64,000 nt of DNA from Loxodes magnus (GCA_946699065.1 CAMPDV010002398.1:20651-84650), one strand, 5' to 3'; positions 1-12,585 are shown, numbered from the stretch's first letter. The notes: generated by a model not told the origin, from the sequence alone. Made by a program: numbers and translations.

Positions 1-358
1 CTGAGTTCGGTAATTGAAAGTAATAATAGAAAATGAGAAAGAGAGATAAGATTTGTGAGAAAAGTGAGTGGAAAAGCAAGTAAAAGAGTCTGAGTTAGGT
101 AATTGAAAGTAATAATAGAAAATGAGAAAGAGAGATAAGATTTGTGAGAAAAGTGAAGTAGAAAAGCAAGTAAAGAGTCTGAGTTCGGTAATTGAAAGTA
201 ATAATAGAAAATGAGAAAGAGAGATAAGATTTGTGAGAAAAGTGAAATAGAAAAGTAAGTAAAAGAGTCTGAGTTAGGTAATTGAAAGCAATAATAGAAA
301 ATAAGAAAGAGAGATAAGATTTGTGAGAAAAGTGAAGTAGAAAAGCAAGTAAAAGAGT

Positions 359-445
359 CTGAGTTAGGTAATTGAAAGTAATTGAAAATGAGCAGGTGAG
401 ATGAGATTTGTGAGAAAAGTGAAGTAGAAAAGCAAGTAAAAGAGT
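359..445 (+). repeat. 87-bp monomer variant with the caggtgag module
   Basis: In this variant the taataatag block is shortened by 3 bp to taattg and the GAGA core is replaced by agcaggtgagatgag. Further copies begin near 3480, 4006, 5535, 6161 and 7921. The same core on a longer block occurs near 2200 and 9891. In the right domain it appears as cacctgctc from about 39260 to 58970. I saw no copy between about 10 kb and 39 kb, so it marks subfamily mixture A. It creates CAGGTG (an E-box hexamer) and CAG/GTGAG (a strong 5' splice-site match); neither is shown to be used. Confidence 0.85.
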
Positions 446-894
446 CTGAGTTAGGTAATTGAAAGTAATAATAGAAAATGAGAAAGAGAGATAAGATTTT
501 GTGAGAAAAGTGAAGTGGAAAAGTAAGTAAAAGAGTCTGAGTTAGGTAATTGAAGTAATAATAGAAAATGAGAAAGAGAGATAAGATTTGTGAGAAAAGT
601 AAAGTAGAAAAGCAAGTAAAAGAGTCTGAGTTAGGTAATTGAAAGTAATAATAGAAAATGAGAAAGAGAGATAAGATTTGTGAGAAAAGTGAAGTAGAAA
701 AGCAAGTAAAAGAGTCTGAGTTAGGTAATTGAAAGTAATAATAGAAAATGAGAAAGAGAGATAAGATTTGTGAGAAAAGTGAAGTAGATAAGCAAGTAAA
801 AGAGTCTGAGTTAGGTAATTGAAGTAATAATAGAAAATGAGAAAGAGAGATAAGATTTGTGAGAAAAGTGAAGCAGAAAAGCAAGTAAAAGAGT

Positions 895-1029
895 CTGAGT
901 TAGGTAATTGAAAGTAATAATAGAAAATGAGAAAGAGAGATAAGATTTGTGAGAAAAGTGAAGTGTAAAAGAGTCTGAGTTAGGTAATTGAAAGTAAGAA
1001 AAAGCAAGTAGAAAAGCAAGTAAAAGAGT
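895..1029 (+). repeat. Two rearranged monomers (80 and 55 bp)
   Basis: The monomer at 895-974 lacks about 10 bp near its end (gaagtgtaaaagag). The next, 975-1029, is only 55 bp: gaaagta joins directly to agaaaaagcaag, removing the GAGA core and the atttgtgag segment. The inverted partner near 42.24-42.33 kb has an ordinary monomer here, so the change happened in the left copy after duplication, or is an assembly error. Confidence 0.8.
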
Positions 1030-4000
1030 CTGAGTTAGGTAATTGAAAGTAATAATAGGAAATGAGAAAGAGAGATAAGATTTGTGAGAAAAGTGAAGTG
1101 GAAAAGTAAGTAAAAGAGTCTGAGTTAGGTAATTGAAGTAATAATAGAAAATGAGAAAGAGAGATAAGATTTGTGAGAAAAGTGAAATAGAAAAGCAAGT
1201 AAAAGAGTCTGAGTTAGGTAATTGAAAGTAATAATAGAAAATGAGAAAGAGAGATAAGATTTGTGAGAAAAGTGAAGTGGAAAAGTAAGTAAAAGAGTCT
1301 GAGTTAGGTAATTGAAAGTAATAATAGAAAATGAGAAAGAGAGATAAGATTTGTGAGAAAAGTGAAGTAGAAAAGCAAGTAAAAGAGTCTGAGTTAGGTA
1401 ATTGAAAGTAATAATAGAAAATGAGCAAGAGAGATAAGATTTGTGAGAAAAGTGAAATAGAAAAGCAAGTAAAAGAGTCTGAGTTAGGTAATTGAAAGTA
1501 ATAATAGAAAATGAGAAAGAGAGATAAGATTTGTGAGAAAAGTGAAGCAGAAAAGCAAGTAAAAGAGTCTGAGTTAGGTAATTGAAAGTAATAATAGAAA
1601 ATGAGAAAGAGAGATAAGATTTGTGAGAAAAGTGAAGTGGAAAAGTAAGTAAAAGAGTCTGAGTTAGGTAATTGAAAGTAATAATAGAAAATGAGAAAGA
1701 GAGATAAGATTTGTGAGAAAAGTGAAGTAGAAAAGCAAGTAAAAGAGTCTGAGTGAGGTAATTGAAAGTAATAATATGAGAGATAAGATTTGTGAGAAAA
1801 GTGAAGTAGAAAAGCAAGTAAAAGAGTCTGAGTTAGGTAATTGAAAGTAATAATAGAAAATTAGAAAGAGAGATAAGATTTGTGAGAAAAGTGAAATAGA
1901 AAAGCAAGTAAAAGAGTCTGAGTTAGGTAATTGAAAGTAATAATAGAAAATGAGAAAGAGAGATGAGATTTGTGAGAAAAGTGAAAATGAAAAGCAAGTA
2001 AAAGAGTCTGAGTTAGGTAATTGAAAGTAATAATATGAGAGATAAGATTTGTGAGAAAAGTGAAGTAGAAAAGCAAGTAAAAGAGTCTGAGTTAGGTAAT
2101 TGAATGTAATAATATGAGAGATAGATTTGTGAGAAAAGTGAAGTAGAAAAGCAAGTAAAAGAGTCTGAGTTAGGTAATTGAATTAATAATAGAAAAATGA
2201 GCAGGTGAGATGAGATTTGTGAGAAAAGTGAAGTAGAAAAGCAAGTAAAAGAGTCTGAGTTAGGTAATTGAAAGTAATAATAGAAAATGAGAAAGAGAGA
2301 TAAGATTTGTGAGAAAAGTGAAGTAGAAAAGCAAGTAAAAGAGTCTGAGTTAGGTAATTGAAAGTAATAATAGAAAATGAGAAAGAGAGATAAGATTTGT
2401 GAGAAAAGTGAAGTAGAAAAGCAAGTAAAAGAGTCTGAGTTAGGTAATTGAATGTAATAATATGGGAGATAAGATTTGTGAGAAAAGTGAAATAGAAAAG
2501 CAAGTAAAAGAGTCTGAGTTAGGTAATTGAAGTAATAATAGAAAATGAGAAAGAGAGATAAGATTTGTGAGAAAATTGAAGTAGAAAAGCAAGTAAAAGA
2601 GTCTGAGTTCGGTAATTGAAAGTAATAATATGAGAGATAAGATTTGTGAGAAAAGTGAAGTGAAAAAGTAAGTAAAAGAGTCTGAGTTCGGTAATTGAAA
2701 GTAATAATATGAGAGATAAGATTTCTAAGAAAAGTGAAGTAGAAAAGCAAGTAAAAGAGTCTGAGTTAGGTAATTGAAAGTAATAATATGAGAGATAAGA
2801 TTTGTGAGAAAAGTGAAGTAGAAAAGCAAGTAAAAGAGTCTGAGTTAGGTAATTGAAAGTAATAATAGAAAATGAGAAAGAGAGATAAGATTTCTAAGAA
2901 AAGTGAAGTAGAAAAGCAAGTAAAAGAGTCTGAGTTAGGTAATTGAAAGTAATAATATGAGAGATAAGATTTGTGAGAAAAGTGAAGTAGAAAAGCAAGT
3001 AAAAGAGTCTGAGTTAGGTAATTGAAAGTAATAATAGAAAATGAGAAAGAGAGATAAGATTTGTGAGAAAAGTGAAGTGGAGAAGTAAGTAAAAGAGTCT
3101 GAGTGCGGTAATTGAAAGTAATAATAGAAAATTAGAAAGAGAGATAAGATTTGTGAGAAAAGTGAAATAGAAAAGCAAGTAAAAGAGTCTGAGTTAGGTA
3201 ATTGAAAGTAATAATATGAGAGATAAGATTTGTGAGAAAAGTGAAGTAGAAAAGCAAGTAAAAGAGTCTGAGTTAGGTAATTGAAAGTAATAATAGAAAA
3301 TGAGAAAGAGAGATAAGATTTGTGAGAAAAGTGAAGTGGAAAAGTAAGTAAAAGAGTCTGAGTTAGGTAATTGAAAGCAATAATAGAAAATAAGAAAGAG
3401 AGATAAGATTTGTGAGAAAAGTGAAGTAGAAAAGCAAGTAAAAGAGTCTGAGTTAGGTAATTGAAAGTAATTGAAAATGAGCAGGTGAGATGAGATTTGT
3501 GAGAAAAGTGAAGTAGAAAAGCAAGTAAAAGAGTCTGAGTTAGGTAATTGAAAGTAATAATAGAAAATTAGAAAGAGAGATAAGATTTGTGAGAAAAGTG
3601 AAGTGGAAAAGTAAGTAAAAGAGTCTGAGTTAGGTAATTGAAAGTAATAATAGAAAATGAGAAAGAGAGATAAGATTTGTGAGAAAAGTGAAGTGGAAAA
3701 GTAAGTAAAAGAGTCTGAGTTAGGTAATTGAAAGTAATAATATGAGAGATAAGATTTGTGAGAAAAGTGAAGCTGAAAAGCAAGTAAAAGAGTCTGAGTT
3801 AGGTAATTGAAAGTAATAATAGAAAATGAGAAAGAGAGATAAGATTTGTGAGAAAAGTGAAGTGGAAAAGTAAGTAAAAGAGTCTGAGTTAGGTAATTGA
3901 AAGCAATAATAGAAAATAAGAAAGAGAGATAAGATTTGTGAGAAAAGTGAAGTAGAAAAGCAAGTAAAAGAGTCTGAGTTAGGTAATTGAAAGTAATTGA

Positions 4001-6581
4001 AAATGAGCAGGTGAGATGAGATTTGTGAGAAAAAGTGAAGTAGAAAAGCAAGTAAAAGAGTCTGAGTTAGGTAATTGAAAGTAATAATAGGAAATGAGAA
4101 AGAGAGATAAGATTTGTGAGAAAAGTGAAGTGGAAAAGTAAGTAAAAGAGTCTGAGTTAGGTAATTGAAGTAATAATAGAAAATGAGAAAGAGAGATAAG
4201 ATTTGTGAGAAAAGTGAAGTAGAAAAGCAAGTAAAAGAGTCTGAGTTAGGTAATTGAATGTAATAATATGGGAGATAAGATTTGTGAGAAAAGTGAAGTA
4301 GAAAAGCAAGTAAAAGAGTCTGAGTTAGGTAATTGAAAGTAATAATAGAAAATGAGCAAGAGAGATAAGATTTGTGAGAAAAGTGAAGTAGAAAAGCAAG
4401 TAAAAGAGTCTGAGTTAGGTAATTGAAAGTAATAATATGAGAGATAAGATTTGTGAGAAAAGTGAAGTAGAAAAGCAAGTAAAAGAGTCTGAGTTAGGTA
4501 ATTGAAAGTAATAATAGAAAATGAGAAAGAGAGATAAGATTTGTGAGAAAAGTGAAGTAGAAAAGCAAGTAAAAGAGTCTGAGTTAGGTAATTGAATGTA
4601 ATAATATGGGAGATAAGATTTGTGAGAAAATTGAAGTAGAAAAGCAAGTAAAAGAGTCTGAGTTAGGTAATTGAAAGTAATAATAGAAAATGAGCAAGAG
4701 AGATAAGATTTGTGAGAAAATTGAAGTAGAAAAGCAAGTAAAAGAGTCTGAGTTCGGTAATTGAAAGTAATAATATGAGAGATAAGATTTGTGAGAAAAG
4801 TGAAGTGAAAAAGTAAGTAAAAGAGTCTGAGTTCTGTAATTGAAAGTAATAATATGAGAGATAAGATTTCTAAGAAAAGTGAAGTAGAAAAGCAAGTAAA
4901 AGAGTCTGAGTTAGGTAATTGAAAGTAATAATATGAGAGATAAGATTTGTGAGAAAAGTGAAGTAGAAAAGCAAGTAAAAGAGTCTGAGTTAGGTAATTG
5001 AAGTAATAATAGAAAATGAGAAAGAGAGATAAGATTTCTAAGAAAAGTGAAGTAGAAAAGCAAGTAAAAGAGTCTGAGTTAGGTAATTGAAAGTAATAAT
5101 ATGAGAGATAAGATTTGTGAGAAAAGTGAAGTAGAAAAGCAAGTAAAAGAGTCTGAGTTAGGTAATTGAAAGTAATAATAGAAAATGAGAAAGAGAGATA
5201 AGATTTGTGAGAAAAGTGAAGTGGAAAAGTAAGTAAAAGAGTCTGAGTGCGGTAATTGAAAGTAATAATAGAAAATTAGAAAGAGAGATAAGATTTGTGA
5301 GAAAAGTGAAATAGAAAAGCAAGTAAAAGAGTCTGAGTTAGGTAATTGAAAGTAATAATATGAGAGATAAGATTTGTGAGAAAAGTGAAGTGGAAAAGTA
5401 AGTAAAAGAGTCTGAGTTAGGTAATTGAAAGCAATAATAGAAAATAAGAAAGAGAGATAAGATTTGTGAGAAAAGTGAAGTAGAAAAGCAAGTAAAAGAG
5501 TCTGAGTTAGGTAATTGAAAGTAATTGAAAATGAGCAGGTGAGATGAGATTTGTGAGAAAAGTGAAGTAGAAAAGCAAGTAAAAGAGTCTGAGTTAGGTA
5601 ATTGAAAGTAATAATAGGAAATGAGAAAGAGAGATAAGATTTGTGAGAAAAGTGAAGTGGAAAAGTAAGTAAAAGAGTCTGAGTTAGGTAATTGAAAGTA
5701 ATAATAGAAAATTAGAAAGAGAGATAAGATTTGTGAGAAAAGTGAAGTGGAAAAGTAAGTAAAAGAGTCTGAGTTAGGTAATTGAAAGTAATAATAGAAA
5801 ATGAGAAAGAGAGATAAGATTTGTGAGAAAAGTGAAGTAGAAAAGCAAGTAAAAGAGTCTGAGTTAGGTAATTGAAGTAATAATAGAAAATGAGAAAGAG
5901 AGATGAGATTTGTGAGAAAAGTGAAGCAGAAAAGCAAGTAAAAGAGTCTGAGTTAGGTAATTGAAAGTAATAATAGAAAATGAGAAAGAGAGATAAGATT
6001 TGTGAGAAAAGTGAAGTGGAAAAGTAAGTAAAAGAGTCTGAGTTAGGTAATTGAAAGCAATAATAGAAAATAAGAAAGAGAGATAAGATTTGTGAGAAAA
6101 GTGAAGTAGAAAAGCAAGTAAAAGAGTCTGAGTTAGGTAATTGAAAGTAATTGAAAATGAGCAGGTGAGATGAGATTTGTGAGAAAAGTGAAGTAGAAAA
6201 GCAAGTAAAAGAGTCTGAGTTAGGTAATTGAAAGTAATAATAGGAAATGAGAAAGAGAGATAAGATTTGTGAGAAAAGTGAAGTGGAAAAGTAAGTAAAA
6301 GAGTCTGAGTTAGGTAATTGAAGTAATAATAGAAAATGAGAAAGAGAGATAAGATTTCCAAGAAAAGTGAAGTAGAAAAGCAAGTAAAAGAGTCTGAGTT
6401 AGGTAATTGAAAGTAATAATAGAAAATGAGAAAGAGAGATAAGATTTGTGAGAAAAGTGAAGTAGAAAAGCAAGTAAAAGAGTCTGAGTTAGGTAATTGA
6501 AAGTAATAATAGAAAATGAGAAAGAGAGATAAGATTTGTGAGAAAAGTGAAGTAGAAAAGCAAGTAAAAGAGTCTGAGTTA

Positions 6582-7457
6582 GGTAATTGAAAGTAATAAT
6601 AGAAAATGAGCAAGAGAGATAAGATTTGTGAGAAAAGTGAAATAGAAAAGCAAGTAAAAGAGTCTGAGTTAGGTAATTGAAAGTAATAATAGAAAATGAG
6701 AAAGAGAGATAAGATTTGTGAGAAAAGTGAAGCAGAAAAGCAAGTAAAAGAGTCTGAGTTAGGTAATTGAAAGTAATAATAGAAAATGAGAAAGAGAGAT
6801 AAGATTTGTGAGAAAAGTGAAGTGGAAAAGTAAGTAAAAGAGTCTGAGTTAGGTAATTGAAAGTAATAATAGAAAATGAGAAAGAGAGATAAGATTTGTG
6901 AGAAAAGTGAAATAGAAAAGCAAGTAAAAGAGTCTGAGTTAGGTAATTGAAAGTAATAATATGAGAGATAAGATTTGTGAGAAAAGTGAAGTAGAAAAGC
7001 AAGTAAAAGAGTCTAAGTGAGGTAATTGAAAGTAATAATAGAAAATGAGAAAGAGAGATAAGATTTGTGAGAAAAGTGAAATAGAAAAGCAAGTAAAAGA
7101 GTCTGAGTTAGGTAATTGAAAGTAATAATAGAAAATGAGAAAGAGAGATAAGATTTGTGAGAAAAGTGAAGCAGAAAAGCAAGTAAAAGAGTCTGAGTTA
7201 GGTAATTGAAAGTAATAATAGAAAATGAGAAAGAGAGATAAGATTTGTGAGAAAAGTGAAGTGGAAAAGTAAGTAAAAGAGTCTGAGTTAGGTAATTGAA
7301 AGTAATAATAGAAAATGAGAAAGAGAGATAAGATTTGTGAGAAAAGTGAAATAGAAAAGCAAGTAAAAGAGTCTGAGTTAGGTAATTGAAAGTAATAATA
7401 TGAGAGATAAGATTTGTGAGAAAAGTGAAGTAGAAAAGCAAGTAAAAGAGTCTAAGT
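6582..7457 (+). repeat. Two tandem copies of a 438/439-bp five-monomer unit
   Basis: The order gaaatag, gaagcag, gaagtgg with gtaag, gaaatag, then a short monomer with gaagtag, followed by the unusual gtctaagtgagg, occurs twice with the marker near 7013 and 7452. The length fits four 90-bp plus one 79-bp monomer (439). A closely related order lies at 1430-1860 and, inverted, near 41.5-41.9 kb. Confidence 0.8.
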
Positions 7458-8239
7458 GAGGTAATTGAAAGTAATAATAGAAAATTAGAAAGAGAGATAA
7501 GATTTGTGAGAAAAGTGAAGTGGAAAAGCAAGTAAAAGAGTCTGAGTTAGGTAATTGAAAGTAATAATAGAAAATTAGAAAGAGAGATAAGATTTGTGAG
7601 AAAAGTGAAGTGGAAAAGTAAGTAAAAGAGTCTGAGTTAGGTAATTGAAAGTAATAATATGAGAGATAAGATTTGTGAGAAAAGTGAAGCAGAAAAGCAA
7701 GTAAAAGAGTCTGAGTTAGGTAATTGAAAGTAATAATAGAAAATGAGAAAGAGAGATAAGATTTGTGAGAAAAGTGAAGTGGAAAAGTAAGTAAAAGAGT
7801 CTGAGTTAGGTAATTGAAAGCAATAATAGAAAATAAGAAAGAGAGATAAGATTTGTGAGAAAAGTGAAGTAGAAAAGCAAGTAAAAGAGTCTGAGTTAGG
7901 TAATTGAAAGTAATTGAAAATGAGCAGGTGAGATGAGATTTGTGAGAAAAGTGAAGTAGAAAAGCAAGTAAAAGAGTCTGAGTTAGGTAATTGAAAGTAA
8001 TAATAGGAAATGAGAAAGAGAGATAAGATTTGTGAGAAAAGTGAAGTGGAAAAGTAAGTAAAAGAGTCTGAGTTAGGTAATTGAAGTAATAATAGAAAAT
8101 GAGAAAGAGAGATAAGATTTGTGAGAAAAGTGAAGTAGAAAAGCAAGTAAAAGAGTCTGAGTTAGGTAATTGAAAGTAATAATAGAAAATGAGAAAGAGA
8201 GATAAGATTTGTGAGAAAAGTGAAGTGGAAAAGTAAGTA

Positions 8240-9770
8240 AAATAGTCTGAGTTAGGTAATTGAAAGTAATAATATGAGAGATAAGATTTGTGAGAAAAGT
8301 GAAGTAGAAAAGCAAGTAAAAGAGTCTGAGTTCGGTAATTGAAAGTAATAATATGAGAGATAAGATTTGTGAGAAAAGTGAAATAGAAAAGCAAGTAAAA
8401 GAGTCTGAGTTAGGTAATTGAAAGTAATAATAGAAAATGAGAAAGAGAGATAAGATTTGTGAGAAAAGTGAAGTAGAAAAGCAAGTAAAAGAGTCTGAGT
8501 TAGGTAATTGAAAGTAATAATATGAGAGATAAGATTTGTGAGAAAAGTGAAGTAGAAAAGTAAGTAAAAGAGTCTGAGTTCGGTAATTGAAAGTAATAAT
8601 ATGAGAGATAAGATTTGTGAGAAAATTGAAGTAGAAAAGCAAGTAAAAGAGTCTGAGTTCGGTAATTGAAAGTAATAATATGAGAGATAAGATTTGTGAG
8701 AAAAGTGAAATAGAAAAGCAAGTAAAAGAGTCTGAGTTCGGTAATTGAAAGTAATAATAGAAAATGAGAAAGAGAGATAAGATTTGTGAGAAAAGTGAAG
8801 TGGAAAAGTAAGTAAAAGAGTCTGAGTTAGGTAATTGAAAGTAATAATAGAAAATGAGAAAGAGAGATAAGATTTGTGAGAAAAGTGAAGTAGAAAAGCA
8901 AGTAAAAGAGTCTGAGTTAGGTAATTGAAAGTAATAATAGAAAATGAGCAAGAGAGATAAGATTTGTGAGAAAAGTGAAGTAGAAAAGCAAGTAAAAGAG
9001 TCTGAGTTAGGTAATTGAAGTAATAATAGAAAATGAGAAAGAGAGATGAGATTTGTGAGAAAAGTGAAGCAGAAAAGCAAGTAAAAGAGTCTGAGTTAGG
9101 TAATTGAAAGTAATAATAGAAAATGAGAAAGAGAGATAAGATTTGTGAGAAAAGTGAAGTGGAAAAGTAAGTAAAAGAGTCTGAGTTCGGTAATTGAAAG
9201 TAATAATAGAAAATGAGAAAGAGAGATAAGATTTGTGAGAAAAGTGAAGTAGAAAAGCAAGTAAAAGAGTCTGAGTTAGGTAATTGAAAGTAATAATATG
9301 AGAGATAAGATTTGTGAGAAAAGTGAAGTAGAAAAGCAAGTAAAAGAGTCTGAGTTCGGTAATTGAAAGTAATAATATGAGAGATAAGATTTGTGAGAAA
9401 AGTGAAGTGGAAAAGCAAGTAAAAGAGTCTGAGTTAGGTAATTGAAAGTAATAATAGAAAATGAGAAAGAGAGATAAGATTTGTGAGAAAAGTGAAATAG
9501 AAAAGCAAGTAAAAGAGTCTGAGTTAGGTAATTGAAAGTAATAATAGAAAATGAGAAAGAGAGATAAGATTTGTGAGAAAATTGAAGTAGAAAAGCAAGT
9601 AAAAGAGTCTGAGTTCGGTAATTGAAAGTAATAATATGAGAGATAAGATTTGTGAGAAAAGTGAAGTAGAAAAGCAAGTAAAAGAGTCTGAGTTCGGTAA
9701 TTGAAAGTAATAATAGAAAATGAGAAAGAGAGATGAGATTTGTGAGAAAAGTGAAGTAGAAAAGCAAGTA
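8240..9770 (+). repeat. Subfamily mixture B, small block
   Basis: It opens with aaaatagtctgag at about 8240, a variant otherwise seen mainly in type B regions. The ttcgg form of the ctgagttagg segment is frequent (near 8331, 8579, 8658, 8740, 9185, 9355, 9615, 9700). The gaaagcaat and caggtgag markers of type A are absent. Confidence 0.65.
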
Positions 9771-9779
9771 AAAGAGTCT

Positions 9780-12140
9780 GAGTTAGGTAATTGAATGTAA
9801 TAATATGAGAGATAAGATTTGTGAGAAAAGTGAAGTAGAAAAGCAAGTAAAAGAGTCTGAGTTAGGTAATTGAATTAATAATAAAAATGAGCAGGTGAGA
9901 TGAGATTTGTGAGAAAAGTGAAGTAGAAAAGCAAGTAAAAGAGTCTGAGTTAGGTAATTGAAAGTAATAATAGAAAATGAGAAAGAGAGATAAGATTTGT
10001 GAGAAAAGTGAAGTAGAAAAGCAAGTAAAAGAGTCTGAGTTAGGTAATTGAAAGTAATAATAGAAAATGAGAAAGAGAGATAAGATTTGTGAGAAAAGTG
10101 AAGTAGAAAAGCAAGTAAAAGAGTCTGAGTTAGGTAATTGAATGTAATAATATGGGAGATAAGATTTGTGAGAAAAGTGAAGTAGAAAAGCAAGTAAAAG
10201 AGTCTGAGTTAGGTAATTGAAAGTAATAATAGAAAATGAGAAAGAGAGATAAGATTTGTGAGAAAAGTGAAGTAGAAAAGCAAGTAAAAGAGTCTGAGTT
10301 AGGTAATTGAAAGTAATAATAGAAAATGAGAAAGAGAGATAAGATTTGTGAGAAAAGTGAAGTAGAAAAGCAAGTAAAAGAGTCTGAGTTAGGTAATTGA
10401 ATGTAATAATATGGGAGATAAGATTTGTGACAAAATTGAAGTAGAAAAGCAAGTAAAAGAGTCTGAGTTCGGTAATTGAAAGTAATAATATGAGAGATAA
10501 GATTTGTGAGAAAAGTGAAGTGAAAAAGTAAGTAAAAGAGTCTGAGTTCGGTAATTGAAAGTAATAATATGAGAGATAAGATTTCTAAGAAAAGTGAAGT
10601 AGAAAAGCAAGTAAAAGAGTCTGAGTTAGGTAATTGAAAGTAATAATATGAGAGATAAGATTTGTGAGAAAAGTGAAGTAGAAAAGCAAGTAAAAGAGTC
10701 TGAGTTAGGTAATTGAAAGTAATAATAGAAAATGAGAAAGAGAGATAAGATTTCTAAGAAAAGTGAAGTAGAAAAGCAAGTAAAAGAGTCTGAGTTAGGT
10801 AATTGAAAGTAATAATATGAGAGATAAGATTTGTGAGAAAAGTGAAGTAGAAAAGCAAGTAAAAGAGTCTGAGTTAGGTAATTGAAAGTAATAATAGAAA
10901 ATGAGAAAGAGAGATAAGATTTGTGAGAAAAGTGAAGTGGAAAAGCAAGTAAAAGAGTCTGAGTTAGGTAATTGAAAGTAATAATAGAAAATTAGAAAGA
11001 GAGATAAGATTTGTGAGAAAAGTGAAATAGAAAAGCAAGTAAAAGAGTCTGAGTTAGGTAATTGAAAGTAATAATATGAGAGATAAGATTTGTGAGAAAA
11101 GTGAAGTAGAAAAGCAAGTAAAAGAGTCTGAGTTAGGTAATTGAAAGTAATAATATGAGAGATAAGATTTGTGAGAAAAGTGAAGTGGAAAAGCAAGTAA
11201 AAGAGTCTGAGTTAGGTAATTGAAAGTAATAATAGAAAATGAGAAAGAGAGATAAGATTTGTGAGAAAAGTGAAGTGGAAAAGCAAGTAAAAGAGTCTGA
11301 GTTAGGTAATTGAAAGTAATAATAGAAAATGAGAAAGAGAGATAAGATTTGTGAGAAAAGTGAAATAGAAAAGCAAGTAAAAGAGTCTGAGTTAGGTAAT
11401 TGAAAGTAATAATAGAAAATGAGAAAGAGAGATAAGATTTGTGAGAAAAGTGAAGTGTAAAAGCAAGTAAAAGAGTCTGAGTTAGGTAATTGAAGTAATA
11501 ATAGAAAATGAGAAAGAGAGATAAGATTTGTGAGAAAAGTGAAGTAGAAAAGCAAGTAAAAGAGTCTGAGTTAGGTAATTGAAAGTAATAATAGAAAATG
11601 AGAAAGAGAGATAAGATTTGTGAGAAAAGTGAAGTAGAAAAGCAAGTAAAAGAGTCTGAGTTAGGTAATTGAATGTAATAATATGGGAGATAAGATTTGT
11701 GACAAAATTGAAGTAGAAAAGCAAGTAAAAGAGTCTGAGTTCGGTAATTGAAAGTAATAATATGAGAGATAAGATTTGTGAGAAAAGTGAAGTGAAAAAG
11801 TAAGTAAAAGAGTCTGAGTTCGGTAATTGAAAGTAATAATATGAGAGATAAGATTTCTAAGAAAAGTGAAGTAGAAAAGCAAGTAAAAGAGTCTGAGTTA
11901 GGTAATTGAAAGTAATAATATGAGAGATAAGATTTGTGAGAAAAGTGAAGTAGAAAAGCAAGTAAAAGAGTCTGAGTTAGGTAATTGAAAGTAATAATAG
12001 AAAATGAGAAAGAGAGATAAGATTTCTAAGAAAAGTGAAGTAGAAAAGCAAGTAAAAGAGTCTGAGTTAGGTAATTGAAAGTAATAATATGAGAGATAAG
12101 ATTTGTGAGAAAAGTGAAGTAGAAAAGCAAGTAAAAGAGT
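9780..12140 (+). repeat. Subfamily mixture A, second block, with 1272-bp duplication
   Basis: Type A markers return: gaatgtaataat near 9795, 10140, 10401 and 11672, caggtgag near 9891, and atttctaag near 10583, 10752, 11851 and 12023. About 10215-10895 is repeated at about 11487-12166. The very rare form gtgacaaaattg at 10428 and 11700 fixes the period at 1272 bp. The second copy ends in the 85-bp hybrid monomer. Confidence 0.8.
10215..10895 (+). repeat. Direct duplication, 1272-bp period, copy 1
   Basis: This matches 11487-12166 monomer by monomer: two long monomers, a gaatgtaataatatggg monomer with gtgacaaaattg, two ttcgg short monomers (the first with gaagtgaaaaag), the atttctaag form, a short, a long with atttctaag, and a short. 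The window-unique gtgac variant makes recent duplication the simplest reading. Confidence 0.85.
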
Positions 12141-12166
12141 CTGAGTTAGGTAATTGAAAGTAATAA
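11487..12166 (+). repeat. Direct duplication, 1272-bp period, copy 2
   Basis: Second copy of 10215-10895. The match ends inside the hybrid monomer 12141-12225, where copy 1 has an ordinary long monomer. A small difference is gaagtaataat in the monomer before the shared start. Confidence 0.85.
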
Positions 12167-12225
12167 TATGAGAAAGAGAGATAAGATTTGTGAGAAAAGT
12201 GAAGTAGAAAAGCAAGTAAAAGAGT
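12141..12225 (+). repeat. 85-bp hybrid monomer
   Basis: It contains taataatatgagaaagagag: the gaaaa of the long form is gone but the second aaagag step is still present. It is exactly the 5-bp-deletion intermediate between the 90-bp and 79-bp classes, or a crossover product between them. I noticed no other copy in the window. Confidence 0.85.
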
Positions 12226-12585
12226 CTGAGTTAGGTAATTGAAAGTAATAATAGAAAATGAGAAAGAGAGATAAGATTTGTGAGAAAAGTGAAATGGAAA
12301 AGCAAGTAAAAGAGTCTGAGTTAGGTAATTGAAAGTAATAATAGAAAATGAGAAAGAGAGATAAGATTTGTGAGAAAAGTGAAATAGAAAAGCAAGTAAA
12401 AGAGTCTGAGTTAGGTAATTGAAAGTAATAATAGAAAATGAGAAAGAGAGATGAGATTTGTGAGAAAAGTGAAGTAGAAAAGCAAGTAAAAGAGTCTGAG
12501 TTAGGTAATTGAAAGTAATAATAGAAAATGAGAAAGAGAGATAAGATTTGTGAGAAAAGTGAAGTGGAAAAGCAAGTAAAAGAGT

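Larger units (their letters stand above)
1..5359 (+). repeat. Left arm of a 5.3-kb inverted duplication
   Basis: Read on the opposite strand, this segment has the same succession of monomer variants as about 37923-43281. Coordinates of matching points sum to 43279-43282 throughout. Examples are 1125-1817 with 41462-42154 and 4246-4647 with 38635-39036, both with identical translations. Others are 1861-2076 with 41203-41418 and 3568-3783 with 39498-39713. The two arms differ by small indels, such as the truncated monomer at 975-1029. The arm is cut by the window edge at 1. Correspondence stops at 5359, where the left copy continues with a 79-bp monomer and the right with a 90-bp one. Confidence 0.88.
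1..8240 (+). repeat. Subfamily mixture A, first block
   Basis: The block is marked by gaaagcaataatag with aaataag (near 290, 3378, 3902, 5431, 6057, 7826), by the caggtgag module, by gaatgtaataat short monomers (near 2103, 2452, 4257, 4590) and by atttctaag (near 2723, 2890, 4868, 5035). These markers recur in 37.9-64 kb but are missing from most of 12-38 kb. Confidence 0.75.
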
